DNA from: Desulfobacula sp.
GTDB taxonomy: Bacteria; Desulfobacterota; Desulfobacteria; Desulfobacterales; Desulfobacteraceae
Direction: 5' to 3'
DNA: 64,000 nt
NCBI RefSeq assembly: GCF_030145145.1
Contig: NZ_JAQYWD010000001.1
Coordinates: forward strand, 174,544-238,543
The notes below the pieces were generated by a model, which worked only from the letters and a program-made list of their open reading frames with translations, was not told where the DNA came from and did not search any database. Position numbers and translations under genes: made by a program. Positions 8,762 to 18,326 of this stretch are shown here, one piece after another (the first letter of the stretch is position 1; each line of letters starts with the position of its first letter).

Positions 8762-10684
8762 ATGGGAACCAAAAAAACACGTAAATTTAAAACCGAGGTG
8801 CAGCAGCTCTTGCACCTGATCATTAATTCTTTGTATTCCAACAGGGAAATATTTGTTCGGGAACTGATTTCAAATGCGTCAGATGCCATAGACAAGGCAA
8901 GATTCAAAGAACAGACCCACCCGGATCTGTTCGCCGACGACACGGACTATAAGATCCGGATTGACCTGGATCCTGAAAATAAAACGTTTCAGATTTCCGA
9001 TAATGGGATCGGAATGACCATGGATGAGGTCAATGATAATATCGGGACCATTGCCCAGTCAGGAACGGCAGCGTTCATGAAAGCCCTGGAGAATTCCAAA
9101 AAAGAAAATACCCTTTCCCCTGAACTGATCGGTCAGTTTGGCGTTGGGTTTTACTCTTCATTTATTGTCGCGGACACGGTCAGACTGGATACAAAGGCAC
9201 CGGGGGAGGCCATGGGGGTTAGATGGGAATCGGATGGGAAGGGTTCATACACGGTTCAGGAAATCGAGAAAGAAACCCGGGGAACGACCATCACCCTTTA
9301 TTTGAAAGACCCTGAAGAGGGGGACCAGGATTTTACAGAAGACTACACCATCCAGCATATTGTGAAAAAACATTCTGATTTTGTCACCTATCCGGTGGTC
9401 ATGAAGGTTGAACGAAGTGAACCCCTGGCTGAAAATGAAATCATTAAAGATTCAGATGGCAAACCCATTGGGGATACGTTCAAAAAAGTCAAAAAAGAAG
9501 AGACATTGAACTCCATGAAGGCCATCTGGTCAAAAGCCAAAGAGGATGTCACGGATGAAGAGCATGAAGAGTTTTACAAACATATCAGCCACAATTGGGA
9601 CAAGCCTTTGGAAGTCATCCATAAACGGTTTGAAGGGGTCACCGAATATGATGTGTTGATGTACCTGCCTGAAAAAGCACCGTTCGATATGTTCCGGCCG
9701 GAACGGAAAAACGGGATGCAGCTCTATTGCAAGCGCGTATTTATCATGGATGACTGCAAAGAGTTGCTGCCGGAATATCTTGGATTTGTTCAGGGGGTTG
9801 TGGATGCGCCGGATTTAAACCTGAATGTGAGTCGTGAGATCCTCCAGGAAGACCGCCTGATCCGAAACATCCGGAAAAATCTGGTCAAACAGATTTTCGG
9901 CGTCCTGGAAGGGATGGAAAAAGAAAAGTATGAGGCCTTTTTTACGGAGTTTGGCCAGGCCCTGAAAGCCGGTATCCCCACGGATTACGAAAACAAGGAA
10001 CGTTTGGCATCCCTCTTGAGATATAAGACCACCAAATCAGGGGATCAAGTGGTCACCCTGGACGAGTACATCGAAAACATGAAAGAAGACCAGAAAGAGA
10101 TGTATTACCTGACCGGGGAAAACCTGACATCCTTAATGAATTCTCCCCTGCTCGAATCGTTGAAATCCAAAGATTATGAAGTGCTTTTAATGGTCGATCC
10201 CATTGATGAGTGGGTGACCCAGTCCCTTCCCGAGTACAAGGGAAAGAAACTCAAGAGTGCGGAAAAAGGGGATCTGGACCTTGAAAAAGTGGATGATGAA
10301 AAGAAAAATGAATATTCAGCCCTCTTGGCATTCCTCAAGGGAAAGCTGGAAAAAAAGGTCAAGGATGTGGTGGTTTCCAACCGGCTGAAAGATTCTGTCG
10401 CCTGCCTGTCCGGCGATGATTACGGCATGAGTGCTTACATGGAAAAAATCATGAAAGCCTCGGGCCAGAAAACACCGGACCAGAAGCGGGTAATGGAAGT
10501 CAATGTGAATCATCCGGTCATGGGCAAGATGAAAGGCATTTTTGAGACCGACACCACCAATCCGGTGTTGACAGACTATAGTGATCTGCTGTTTGATATT
10601 GCCGTTATCAGTGAAGGCGGTAAGCTGGAAAATCCATCCAGATTTTCCAAACAACTGGGAGACCTCATGGCCAAATCCATATGA
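8762..10684 (+). CDS. htpG: molecular chaperone HtpG (Hsp90)
   Basis: A 640-residue cytoplasmic Hsp90 chaperone. The N-terminal ATPase domain shows the GHKL features [29 protein letters not shown] and [11 protein letters not shown]. The middle domain has ALWxK-type replacement [12 protein letters not shown] and the conserved VSREILQED. The C-terminal dimer domain is complete. Start choice is the ATG at 8762, since AGGAG lies 5 bases upstream; an in-frame GTG two codons earlier overlaps that site. The stop overlaps the rimO start, giving an htpG-rimO-polyprenyl synthase operon. A heat- or stress-type promoter is expected from function, but only a sigma-70-like -35 is seen. Confidence 0.97.
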   Translation: MGTKKTRKFKTEVQQLLHLIINSLYSNREIFVRELISNASDAIDKARFKEQTHPDLFADDTDYKIRIDLDPENKTFQISDNGIGMTMDEVNDNIGTIAQSGTAAFMKALENSKKENTLSPELIGQFGVGFYSSFIVADTVRLDTKAPGEAMGVRWESDGKGSYTVQEIEKETRGTTITLYLKDPEEGDQDFTEDYTIQHIVKKHSDFVTYPVVMKVERSEPLAENEIIKDSDGKPIGDTFKKVKKEETLNSMKAIWSKAKEDVTDEEHEEFYKHISHNWDKPLEVIHKRFEGVTEYDVLMYLPEKAPFDMFRPERKNGMQLYCKRVFIMDDCKELLPEYLGFVQGVVDAPDLNLNVSREILQEDRLIRNIRKNLVKQIFGVLEGMEKEKYEAFFTEFGQALKAGIPTDYENKERLASLLRYKTTKSGDQVVTLDEYIENMKEDQKEMYYLTGENLTSLMNSPLLESLKSKDYEVLLMVDPIDEWVTQSLPEYKGKKLKSAEKGDLDLEKVDDEKKNEYSALLAFLKGKLEKKVKDVVVSNRLKDSVACLSGDDYGMSAYMEKIMKASGQKTPDQKRVMEVNVNHPVMGKMKGIFETDTTNPVLTDYSDLLFDIAVISEGGKLENPSRFSKQLGDLMAKSI

Positions 10685-12009
10685 TCGTTTTCCTTGAAAC
10701 GCTTGGATGCTCAAGGAACCAGGTTGACAGTGAAATTATGCTGGGAAAGCTTGTGGCGAAGGGTCATGGTTTAACCGATGATCCTTCCTGCGCCCAGGTG
10801 ATCATTGTCAATACCTGTGGATTTATAGCAAGCGCCTCGGATGAGGCTGTTGATGTGCTGTTGGAAATGGCAAAATTCAAGGAAACGGGCCGTTGTGAAC
10901 GATTGATAGCCACGGGATGTCTTGCCCAGCGGTATAAGGATGATGCGGAACTTGTGTCCCTCCTGCCTGAAGTGGATGCGTTTTTAGGGACTGCCGCCTG
11001 TGATCAGATTGTGGCGGCGGTGGAAAATAAAGAAAATAAAACGCTAACCCTTTTTCCCGATCCCAATAAAAGAGGGTTCCAGGACCTTTCGGAAACAAGA
11101 GAACGCATCACGGGACATTATGCCTATATAAAGGTATCGGAAGGATGCAATCGAAAGTGTACCTATTGTATTATCCCGCAGCTTCGGGGTATCCAGCGGT
11201 CCAGGCCCACGGAAGATATCTGTAAGGAAGCCGGGGCCATGGTTTCCCAGGGAGTGAAAGAGATTATCCTCACCGCGGAGAATACAACGGATTATGGTCA
11301 GGATTTTTCAGACGATACCGGGTTTGAGCAGGTTCTGGCCGATTTGGCCGGCACCCTTGGGCAAACCCAGACATGGATACGGTTTTTATATACCCATCCC
11401 AAAACATTGACGGCATCAATGGTAGAAACGGTAAAACAACATAAACATATCTGTTCCTACTATGATGTTCCCATCCAGCACGCTTCGTCAGCGGTATTGA
11501 AAAAAATGGGACGGCCCTATACCATTGAAGATCTTTATGCCCTGTTTAATACCATCCGGAAGATTGATCCTGATGCGGCAGTGAGAACCACCCTTATTGT
11601 AGGGTTCCCGGGTGAAACAGAACAGGATTTTGAGCGATTGATGACCTTTATAACCGATATTCGGTTTGATCATTTGGGGGTTTTCATATATTCTGATTCC
11701 GAGGATTTGAAATCTCACCGGTTTACCGATCACGTTCCCCGGGAGATTGCAGAACAACGGCATGACACGATCATGGCAGCCCAGGCGAAAATTTCAAAAA
11801 CAGTGAATGAACACCATGTGGGCAAAGTCCTGGATGTCCTGGTGGAAGAAAATCCGGAACCGGGGGTGTACATCGGAAGGACCATGTTCCAGGCCCCGGA
11901 GGTGGATGGCATGACATTTGTTTATGCCGACAACCTTGAAATCGGCACCATTGTTAAGGTAAAAATTACAGATGCATTTGAATATGATATTGCCGGGGAA
12001 ATGGTATGA
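10681..12009 (+). CDS. rimO: ribosomal protein uS12 methylthiotransferase RimO
   Basis: A 442-residue radical SAM methylthiotransferase that adds a methylthio group to an aspartate of ribosomal protein S12. The N-terminal UPF0004 domain shows its three cluster cysteines in [17 protein letters not shown] and ATGCLAQRY. The radical SAM centre is C-x3-C-x2-C in [14 protein letters not shown], followed by RSRPTEDI. The TRAM domain lies at the C-terminus. LGCSRNQVD and the position of the motifs separate it from MiaB. The start ATG overlaps the htpG stop (ATGA), and its own stop overlaps the next gene in the same way, so the three genes are translationally coupled. Confidence 0.95.
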   Translation: MIVFLETLGCSRNQVDSEIMLGKLVAKGHGLTDDPSCAQVIIVNTCGFIASASDEAVDVLLEMAKFKETGRCERLIATGCLAQRYKDDAELVSLLPEVDAFLGTAACDQIVAAVENKENKTLTLFPDPNKRGFQDLSETRERITGHYAYIKVSEGCNRKCTYCIIPQLRGIQRSRPTEDICKEAGAMVSQGVKEIILTAENTTDYGQDFSDDTGFEQVLADLAGTLGQTQTWIRFLYTHPKTLTASMVETVKQHKHICSYYDVPIQHASSAVLKKMGRPYTIEDLYALFNTIRKIDPDAAVRTTLIVGFPGETEQDFERLMTFITDIRFDHLGVFIYSDSEDLKSHRFTDHVPREIAEQRHDTIMAAQAKISKTVNEHHVGKVLDVLVEENPEPGVYIGRTMFQAPEVDGMTFVYADNLEIGTIVKVKITDAFEYDIAGEMV

Positions 12010-12989
12010 CAAAAGGGTTAAAGCAACGATTGATTGAAACGGGGGCACCGGATCTTGAAAAGATTGAAATTGCCCTTGAACACCATTTAAAGCCAAACCT
12101 TGAACTTGTAAGACAGATTGCGTCCCATCTTCTGTTCAGTGGCGGCAAAAGACTCAGGCCGCTGCTGATGATTCACAGTGCCCGGCTTTGCGGCTATCGT
12201 CAGGGGTTTGAAATTCAGTTTTCCATTATTTTTGAATATCTCCATGCTGCCACCCTGTTACATGATGATGTGGTGGATGGTGCCGATATCCGGCGGGGCA
12301 AAAAAGCGGCCCACACAAAATGGTCTACGCCCAAAGTGGTGCTGACAGGGGATTTCCTTTTGGCCCGGGCCCTTGACATTGCTGCAGAAACACGAGAACC
12401 GGATATTATTAAGGTTATTGCAAAAATTACCCGGGACATGTCCCAGGGGGAGATAGACCAACTGTCGAAAAAAGGAAAGCTGGATCTTTCTGAACAAGAC
12501 TACCTTGAGATCATTGAACGAAAGACAGCTGTTCTGATCCAGGGGGCCTGTCAGAGCGGTGCCATCCTTGCAAAGGCACAAAAAGAAAATGAGGCGGCGT
12601 TAAGCCGGTACGGATTTCATTTAGGCATGGCCTTTCAAATGGCGGACGATCTTTTGGATTACACAGCCAGTGCCGAAGTGCTGGGAAAAAATCCCGGTGC
12701 GGATATGCGGGAGGGAAAACTGACCCTGCCGCTGATCCATAGCCTTGCCCAGGCATCTCCTGAGGATCAAACCTGGATGAAAGAGGTGATAACCGCATCC
12801 GAGTTTAAATCGGATCAGTTTGAACAGCTCAAAGAAAAAATAATTGCGTATAAGGGCATCGACTATACCCGGGATAGGGCCCAGGACCATGTAAAAAAAG
12901 CAAAGGCATGTTTGAGGGGGTTTGAAGACTGTCCATCCAAAGAATTTTTGAGTCTGATGGCAGAGTATGCCATTGAAAGAAAGGTGTAA
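12006..12989 (+). CDS. polyprenyl diphosphate synthase (trans, long-chain type)
   Basis: A 327-residue trans-prenyltransferase that condenses isopentenyl diphosphate onto an allylic primer. Such enzymes make the side chain of menaquinone or ubiquinone. The first aspartate-rich motif is LLHDDVVDGADIRRG near residue 85 and the second is QMADDLLDY near 215; FSGGKRLRP marks the family N-terminus. The residues before the first aspartate motif (YLHAATLLHDD) lack the bulky pair typical of short-chain enzymes, so a long-chain octaprenyl/heptaprenyl product is favoured, without proof. The ATG overlaps the rimO stop. The secreted protein downstream starts 5 bases after its stop. Confidence 0.92.
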   Translation: MTKGLKQRLIETGAPDLEKIEIALEHHLKPNLELVRQIASHLLFSGGKRLRPLLMIHSARLCGYRQGFEIQFSIIFEYLHAATLLHDDVVDGADIRRGKKAAHTKWSTPKVVLTGDFLLARALDIAAETREPDIIKVIAKITRDMSQGEIDQLSKKGKLDLSEQDYLEIIERKTAVLIQGACQSGAILAKAQKENEAALSRYGFHLGMAFQMADDLLDYTASAEVLGKNPGADMREGKLTLPLIHSLAQASPEDQTWMKEVITASEFKSDQFEQLKEKIIAYKGIDYTRDRAQDHVKKAKACLRGFEDCPSKEFLSLMAEYAIERKV

Positions 12990-12993
12990 AAAG

Positions 12994-14241
12994 ATGTTTA
13001 AGCGAACAAGTGTTATCGGCCTGATTGTTTTATGCATCAGTACCATCGCCTTGTCCGACACCTCGTTTGCGGCCAAAGGGTCGGACGTTTTAACCGGGGT
13101 GACCACCGGCAAACGAAAGGTGATCGATCACAATATCCAGCGGGCAAAGCAAAATGCAGTATCCGACGCCCTGGAGATTGCCCTTCAGAATGCCTTTGCC
13201 GAACTGGTATCCAGACAGGTCTTTGCATCCCATCTTGATTTTCTTTATGATCAGATCCTTTCCCATACCAAGGATTACATCATTACGTATCGTGTGCTTG
13301 GCGGACTGGCCAATAATGGCGATTATATCGTTGGGGTTGAATCCAAAGTGGATCTCAAGCGGCTTGAAAAAACATTGGCCGATGCCCGGATCTCCAATGT
13401 CCATACGGATAAACCCGTGATCCTGTTTTTTATTGCAGAAAAGACCCCGTCAGACCTTTTGCCCAAATACTGGTGGGGGAAGAATCCAATTCCATATCAG
13501 TCTGTTGCGGAAAAAATTATTATCACACGAATGCTCCAGGAGCGATTTGTTGTTGTGGGAAATGGTGCAGACCATCCTGATCCGTCTTTTTATAATATTA
13601 CCTTTGCCTCTATCTATGATACCGCATCAGCCAAGGCCCTTGGCAGAGAACTGAAAGCCGATATGATCGTTTTTGGGAAAGCAAGTGCATCAGAAGCCAT
13701 TAATCGCATGGGAAAGGAAAAAACCTTTACTGCTGATATCAACCTGGAAGGATTTTTTCTTGAAACCGGAGAGAAGGTGATAACGTCACAATTGCAGGCC
13801 GTGGTGAAAAACGATATGGACCAGGAAGGCAATATTCAAGCGATTGCCAAGGCTGCCAGCCTGTCTGCCCAGGATTTGAGCGAAAAGATAGATGCTTACT
13901 GGAGCCGGAACTTACGAACAGAACAGACCTTTGATATCAAACTTGAAGGCGAGCAGTTTCTACCTCGGTTTATTGCATTGAAACAACAATTTAAAAAAAT
14001 GCCTGAGATCGAGACCCTTCAGGCCAAAGAGATGAGCTCAAACAGTGCGGTGATTGAAGTCGTTTATAAGGGAAAGCCATCACAGTTTGCCGATGCCATC
14101 ATGTTAAAGACGTTTGAGTCATTTGGGTTGGAAATTTCAGATGTGACAGAGACCCAGGTGACCATCAGATTTATTGAAAAAGGTCAGGCCGATCGGGTTG
14201 AAGATTCCGGGAACAATGCCGGTCCAATGGCGGCGCCATAG
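12994..14241 (+). CDS. secreted FlgT/LPP20-like protein of unknown function
   Basis: A protein of about 415 residues with a clear Sec signal peptide (MFKRTSVIGLIVLCISTIAL, cleavage probably after SFA). The mature N-terminus (RAKQNAVSDALEIALQNAF, then LSHTKDYIITYRVL and a VGVESKVDLKRLEKTL strand) resembles the FlgT N-terminal/LPP20 domain found in periplasmic and flagellar proteins. Two further alpha/beta domains follow, near residues 145-290 and 300-400; these assignments are weak. The frame is open upstream, but the ATG at 12994 with AAAGG 8 bases before it gives the signal peptide. It sits at the end of the htpG operon and may share its transcript. Function unknown. Confidence 0.75.
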   Translation: MFKRTSVIGLIVLCISTIALSDTSFAAKGSDVLTGVTTGKRKVIDHNIQRAKQNAVSDALEIALQNAFAELVSRQVFASHLDFLYDQILSHTKDYIITYRVLGGLANNGDYIVGVESKVDLKRLEKTLADARISNVHTDKPVILFFIAEKTPSDLLPKYWWGKNPIPYQSVAEKIIITRMLQERFVVVGNGADHPDPSFYNITFASIYDTASAKALGRELKADMIVFGKASASEAINRMGKEKTFTADINLEGFFLETGEKVITSQLQAVVKNDMDQEGNIQAIAKAASLSAQDLSEKIDAYWSRNLRTEQTFDIKLEGEQFLPRFIALKQQFKKMPEIETLQAKEMSSNSAVIEVVYKGKPSQFADAIMLKTFESFGLEISDVTETQVTIRFIEKGQADRVEDSGNNAGPMAAP

Positions 14242-14269
14242 AAGACATTAGAATAACGTCACGTTTTTC

Positions 14270-14298
14270 TTGACACCACCCGGGGCTTTTGATAATAG
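14270..14298 (+). promoter_or_regulatory. promoter of tRNA-Val
   Basis: TTGACA at 14270-14275 is followed by TAATAG at 14293-14298 (17-base spacer), or GATAAT at 14291-14296 with a 15-base spacer. It lies 13 bases before the tRNA, as expected for a stable-RNA promoter. Confidence 0.7.
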
Positions 14299-14311
14299 AT
14301 CATAACGATTC

Positions 14312-14387
14312 AGGCGCGTAACTCAGTTGGTAGAGTGCTACCTCGACACGGTAGAAGTCAGCGGTTCAAGTCCGCTCGTGCCTACCA
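14312..14387 (+). tRNA. tRNA-Val (anticodon GAC)
   Basis: A complete 76-base cloverleaf. The 7-bp acceptor stem pairs 14312-14318 with CGTGCCT and has one G-T pair. The D stem is ACTC/GAGT. The anticodon stem CTACC/GGTAG carries loop TCGACAC with anticodon GAC at 14345-14347. The variable loop has 5 bases and the T arm is AGCGG-TTCAAGT-CCGCT. The discriminator is A and CCA is encoded. A promoter lies just upstream and a strong terminator just downstream, so it is transcribed alone. Confidence 0.97.
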
Positions 14388-14395
14388 TAAAAATC

Positions 14396-14428
14396 AAAGG
14401 GTTAGAGAATTTCCTCTAACCCTTTTTT
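14396..14428 (+). terminator. rho-independent terminator of tRNA-Val
   Basis: A 12-bp stem (AAAGGGTTAGAG with CTCTAACCCTTT) and a 6-base loop are followed directly by a T run at 14423-14428. This is a textbook intrinsic terminator 8 bases after the tRNA. Confidence 0.92.
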
Positions 14429-14667
14429 GATTTTTGCTACCCTTATTTAAAAATTGCCTTCTCAATCTTACCGGCTGCTGCCTGATTTGTTTTTTTATCA
14501 AAAGGACATGCAAGGCACCCTTAAATTATTTCAGCATGGCAGGCCGACATCAATTTTTTTGTGGGTTTAATAAAGTGGTAATCCAATTCTGATCGAATCC
14601 TAACCATTCGTTAAAAAAAGACTAAACGGTTCGTGAGGATGGTGCGTATATATAAATTGACGATGGA

Positions 14668-15708
14668 TTAGACATAGCCATTTAAATGGTATCCACAGGA
14701 TTTTCGAATGACCAGATCCGTTTTCATGATGATGGTATTGCTCATGCCGGGGCGAACGGTATGCTGAAGTTTGTTGATCAGCATCTGGGCACTGGCGATT
14801 CCCATATCATATTGATTCTGACTGATTGTTGTCAGGTCGATGCCCGTCAGAGACGATATATTGATATTATTAAATCCGATAATGGCCAGGTCGTCGGGTA
14901 TTTTCAATCCCGTCTCAAATGCCGCCTCCCGGACGCCCAGGGCCATATTGTCATCTTGTGCAAGGATCGCCGTTGGCCGGTCTTTTTGTTTTAAAATAGC
15001 CTGGGCTGCCAGATAGGCTTTATCCTTTGAATACCCCCCCTCAACAAACCATTTCAAAGGAATCGTGATCCCAAATTCTAAAAACGCATCTTTGGCTCCC
15101 TGGGTTCGCATGATGGCCGTTGAAGATGTCATGTCACCGGCAATAACCGATATCCGGGTATGTCCAAGTCGGCATAGATGGGTGGCCGCCTTATAAGAGC
15201 CGCCGTAGTTATCAAGGGCGACTGAATCAATATGACTGGCAATTTTCGGGTTGAGAATCAAACGATTTACAAGAACATAGGGTATCCCAAGGTCGTTCAA
15301 CAGTCCAATGTTGGGATCATCCTGCTGAACCGTTGACAAGATGACCCCGTCCATGCCCTTGGACCCGATCATTTCAATCACCTTTTTTTCATTCTCAATA
15401 CTGTGGTTCGTGTTAAAAAGCATGGTGCTGTAACCGGATTCACTGGCCTTTTCCTGGACTCCGAGAGCCAGTTCAGGATAAAAGGGATCGGCAATATTCG
15501 TGATCACAAGCCCAATGGCATAACTTTGTCTGGAAACCAGTCCCTTGGCAAAATAATTGGGTTGGTATCCCATTTCCTTGGCCAGTGTTATTATTTTTTT
15601 TCTGGCATCCTTACCCACCCCGGGTTTGCCGTTCAGCGCATTGGAAACCGTGGTCGCAGAGACGTTAAGACGTCGGGCAATATCTTTGATGGTTACATTG
15701 CTCATCAT
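14668..15708 (-). CDS. LacI-family transcriptional regulator
   Basis: A 346-residue repressor-type regulator. Residues 4-50 form the LacI helix-turn-helix and hinge (VTIKDIARRLNVSATTVSNALNG split by positions, then YQPNYFAKGL). The rest is a periplasmic-binding-protein-like ligand domain (AIGLVITNIADPFYPELALG, DGVILSTVQQDD, AILAQDDNMALGV). Such proteins dimerise and bind palindromes with a central CG, releasing or gaining DNA affinity when a small ligand binds. It is divergent from the D-amino-acid cluster, and two CG-centred palindromes that look alike lie in the intergenic region, so it very likely controls that cluster and itself. Sugar ligands are usual for the family, but the neighbours suggest an amino acid or peptide-related ligand; this is inference. 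Confidence 0.93.
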   Translation of the reverse strand: MMSNVTIKDIARRLNVSATTVSNALNGKPGVGKDARKKIITLAKEMGYQPNYFAKGLVSRQSYAIGLVITNIADPFYPELALGVQEKASESGYSTMLFNTNHSIENEKKVIEMIGSKGMDGVILSTVQQDDPNIGLLNDLGIPYVLVNRLILNPKIASHIDSVALDNYGGSYKAATHLCRLGHTRISVIAGDMTSSTAIMRTQGAKDAFLEFGITIPLKWFVEGGYSKDKAYLAAQAILKQKDRPTAILAQDDNMALGVREAAFETGLKIPDDLAIIGFNNINISSLTGIDLTTISQNQYDMGIASAQMLINKLQHTVRPGMSNTIIMKTDLVIRKSCGYHLNGYV

Positions 15709-15753
15709 ATAAATGGTCTGTGATTGATCCTGTTTTTATTTTAGCTTGAATCC

Positions 15754-15782
15754 AACATATACGCATATGCTTCATGAGTCAA
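15754..15782 (-). promoter_or_regulatory. promoter of the LacI-family gene
   Basis: On the minus strand TTGACT (15782-15777), a 17-base spacer and TATGTT (15759-15754) form a fair sigma-70 promoter 46 bases before the regulator's start codon. An imperfect palindrome built on CATAT and ATATG overlaps the -10 and spacer. Confidence 0.55.
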
Positions 15783-15873
15783 TTGTTCGCGGAATCTTCC
15801 GGATTTCTGACAAGACCGTATTCTCTTTTTTCACCAGCACTATCTGAGGACATAAAAACAGCAAGGGAGGATA

Positions 15874-15889
15874 ACTTAATCGTTTAAGC
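15874..15889. promoter_or_regulatory. probable second operator (O2) of the LacI-family regulator
   Basis: ACTTAATCGTTTAAGC matches the palindrome at 16116-16131 at 12 of 16 positions and keeps the central CG and the outer ACTT/AAG arms. It lies about 90 bases upstream of the regulator's promoter. Its centre is 242 bases from that of the main operator, close to a whole number of helical turns, which would suit DNA looping. Confidence 0.55.
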
Positions 15890-16091
15890 AAATCCTGATA
15901 AAAATATGAAATTTCCAGTCGATATATTCGTCTATCAGAAGGGGTATCCCGTTAACCGGCATGAAAATTTTTAAATGGGGGATCTTCCCCATTAAACAGA
16001 TAACCCACTTGTTTTATAAGAACATATACCAAATAGAAGTCGATTTAAACATTAAAAGATGTTATTTTTTCTTAAAATACTTAAAAAAATG

Positions 16092-16131
16092 TTGACATAA
16101 ATTTGGAAAAATTTTACTTTAACGTTAAAGT
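16092..16131 (+). promoter_or_regulatory. promoter and main LacI-type operator (O1) of the D-amino-acid cluster
   Basis: TTGACA at 16092-16097, a 17-base spacer and TACTTT at 16115-16120 form the promoter. A perfect 16-base palindrome with central CG, ACTTTAACGTTAAAGT, covers the -10 and start region at 16116-16131. CG-centred palindromes at the -10 are the usual operators of LacI-family repressors, and such a regulator is encoded divergently. The 5' leader to the first gene is about 155 bases; nothing else is recognised in it. The rest of the intergenic region (15783-15873 and 15890-16091) shows no other clear signal. Confidence 0.75.
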
Positions 16132-16286
16132 TAAATACAATGGCGTATTTAAAATTGTTATGAAAACAAAGGCGTTTTCCCAGGGATAATGATATATGGG
16201 CAAAGGCCTTTTTTTGTTTAAAGAGGGAAAACGCAACCACGACCAAAGAACAACAGGCATGGATAGACCGGAAATAAGGAGATCGT

Positions 16287-17135
16287 ATGGATACATATTA
16301 CATTGACGGAGAATTTGTTGAAGAAGACCATGCACGGCTGTCTGCAAAAGACATTACCGTATTGAGAGGATACGGTGTTTTTGATTTTTTGATCACCTAT
16401 AATAAACGGCCGTTCTACCTGGAAGAGCATGTGGCAAGACTTGAAAATTCAGCAAAAGACATTGGGTTACAATTGCAGCACAGCCGCTCACAGATCTGTG
16501 ACATTGTCAAACAGACCATTCAACAGAACCCGGACCATGAAGAATCCAATATCCGCATTGTGTATACCGGCGGTATCAGTCCGGATGGTGTTACACCCCA
16601 GGGAAATGGCATCCTGATGGTCATGGTGACCCCGAAACACGAGTTGCCGGACTGGTGGTACAGCGATGGTGCGGCCATTGCCACGGTCAACATGGAACGA
16701 TGTATTCCGACTTCCAAGAGCACCAATTATCTCAATGCTGTTTTTGCACAGCAGCTGGCAAGAAAACAAGGGGGTATTGAAGCGGTTTATGTTGATAGAG
16801 ATAACCGGGTTCTTGAGGGAACCACCACCAATTTTTTCGGTTTCAAAGGCAATGTGTTGATCACACCACCTGACGGTATTCTTCCCGGCATTACCCGAAG
16901 TGTCATCTTAAAACTTGTCAAAGACACCTATAACGTAGCGCTGCGTCACCTGGACCTGTCTGAACTCAAAGATCTGGATGAAGTCTTTCTTTCTGCTTCC
17001 AACAAGGAAATTGTTCCCATCATAAAAATAGATGACATGGTGATCAACACCGGTAAACCCGGCGAACGTACCCGTCATATTATGAAATTATTTAAAAACT
17101 ATACAGAGGCCTATGGCCAGGGAAAGGTATCTTGA
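16287..17135 (+). CDS. class IV aminotransferase (D-amino-acid or branched-chain type)
   Basis: A 282-residue PLP enzyme of fold type IV. MDTYYIDGEFV and the DITVLRGYGVFD segment match D-amino-acid aminotransferase/BCAT/ADC-lyase proteins. The catalytic lysine is in IPTSKSTNYLNAVFA near residue 150, and the phosphate-binding region is LEGTTTNFFGF followed by LPGITRSVIL. D-amino-acid aminotransferases interconvert D-alanine and D-glutamate with their keto acids. The racemase genes next to it favour that activity over branched-chain transamination, but sequence alone cannot exclude either. It is the first gene of the LacI-controlled cluster, with GGAG 6-7 bases before the ATG, and overlaps the alanine racemase start by 4 bases. 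Confidence 0.88.
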   Translation: MDTYYIDGEFVEEDHARLSAKDITVLRGYGVFDFLITYNKRPFYLEEHVARLENSAKDIGLQLQHSRSQICDIVKQTIQQNPDHEESNIRIVYTGGISPDGVTPQGNGILMVMVTPKHELPDWWYSDGAAIATVNMERCIPTSKSTNYLNAVFAQQLARKQGGIEAVYVDRDNRVLEGTTTNFFGFKGNVLITPPDGILPGITRSVILKLVKDTYNVALRHLDLSELKDLDEVFLSASNKEIVPIIKIDDMVINTGKPGERTRHIMKLFKNYTEAYGQGKVS

Positions 17136-18319
17136 CACGAGAAACAGACATTTCCCCTGTGCCGAAGACATATATACAGGTTGATCTATCTTTGTTATCC
17201 CACAATATCAGGGAACTTAGAAACGCCAGCCGTGCACCGGCATGTATGGCTGTCGTGAAAGCCAACGCTTATGGTCACGGTGCAGTGGCAACAGCAAAAA
17301 CAGCCCTTGCCTGTGGTGTGGAATGGCTTGCGGTGGCGCGAGTTTCCGAGGCCTACGAACTTCGATGTGCCCATATTTGTGCACCAATACTATTATTTGG
17401 GGATGTTGATGATCGTCACCTGGCATACCTTTCATCCCATGATATCCGTATTACCATTTCTTCTGAAGAGGATGCGCTGAGGATTTCAAAAAAGGCCGTA
17501 AAACTGGGCCTGATCATAAAAGCCCATATCAAAATAGATACGGGCATGGGACGTCTGGGTCTATATTTTCAACCGCCTCGGACAACGGTCTCATCCACTA
17601 CAGATGTCGAGGGGACACGGGAGATGGTGCTGCGCATTGCCGCACTTGAGGGAATTGATGTTGAAGGCGTGTATACCCATTTTGCCAATGCAGATAGCCG
17701 TGACAAAACCCATGCCGGCCGGCAATTAGAAATATTTAAAGACCTGTTGAACGCACTTAAGGATAAGGGGTTTTTTCCAAAGATCTGTCATGCTGCCAAT
17801 AGCGCGGCCACCATTGATATGCCCCAGGCTCATTTCAGCATGATTCGGCCGGGTATTGCGCTCTATGGACTCTGGCCTTCTGATGAGGTTGACAAAACCC
17901 GCGTAAACTTGAAACCGGTCATGTCTATCATTTCAAAGATTATCCAGTTAAAAAAGGTGCCGGCAGGGTATAAAATCAGCTATGGCAATACCTATACCAC
18001 AGATTGTGACACAATGATCGCCACTGTTCCCATCGGTTATGCCGATGGCTACAGCCGGCTGTTGTCTTCCAGGGGCGCCATGCTGGTCAAAGGAATGCGG
18101 GCACCCATTGTGGGGCGCATCTGTATGGATTTTACCATGATAGATGTCGGTGCCATTAAAGATGTGGCCCTGGGAGATGACGTCGTGGTCATGGGGTGCC
18201 AGAAAGACAATTGCATCAGCGCTGATGAACTTGCACAGCTTACCGGCACCATCAATTATGAAATTGTTTCTTCCTTAAGCCGGCGAATGCCGTTAAGGCA
18301 TATCCATCCGGAGGAATAG
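17132..18319 (+). CDS. alr: alanine racemase
   Basis: A 395-residue PLP enzyme that interconverts L- and D-alanine. The cofactor lysine is in AVVKANAYGHGAVATAK near residue 44. The second catalytic base, a tyrosine, is in KISYGNTYTT, and the C-terminal motif GRICMDFTMIDV is intact. The start is a TTG that overlaps the aminotransferase stop, with AAAGG upstream, so the two are translationally coupled. A normal cell-wall alr can stand anywhere, but its tight place between a D-amino-acid aminotransferase-like gene and a CapA-like gene suggests a dedicated D-alanine supply for this cluster. Whether another alr exists elsewhere cannot be seen. Confidence 0.95.
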   Translation: MTRETDISPVPKTYIQVDLSLLSHNIRELRNASRAPACMAVVKANAYGHGAVATAKTALACGVEWLAVARVSEAYELRCAHICAPILLFGDVDDRHLAYLSSHDIRITISSEEDALRISKKAVKLGLIIKAHIKIDTGMGRLGLYFQPPRTTVSSTTDVEGTREMVLRIAALEGIDVEGVYTHFANADSRDKTHAGRQLEIFKDLLNALKDKGFFPKICHAANSAATIDMPQAHFSMIRPGIALYGLWPSDEVDKTRVNLKPVMSIISKIIQLKKVPAGYKISYGNTYTTDCDTMIATVPIGYADGYSRLLSSRGAMLVKGMRAPIVGRICMDFTMIDVGAIKDVALGDDVVVMGCQKDNCISADELAQLTGTINYEIVSSLSRRMPLRHIHPEE

Positions 18320-18326
18320 AATCCCA

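Noticed and set aside
14607..14630. ACTAAACGGTTCGT as a third LacI-type operator
   Set aside because: Only 5 of 7 base pairs of the palindrome hold, and it lies beyond the 3' end of the regulator gene, away from any promoter.
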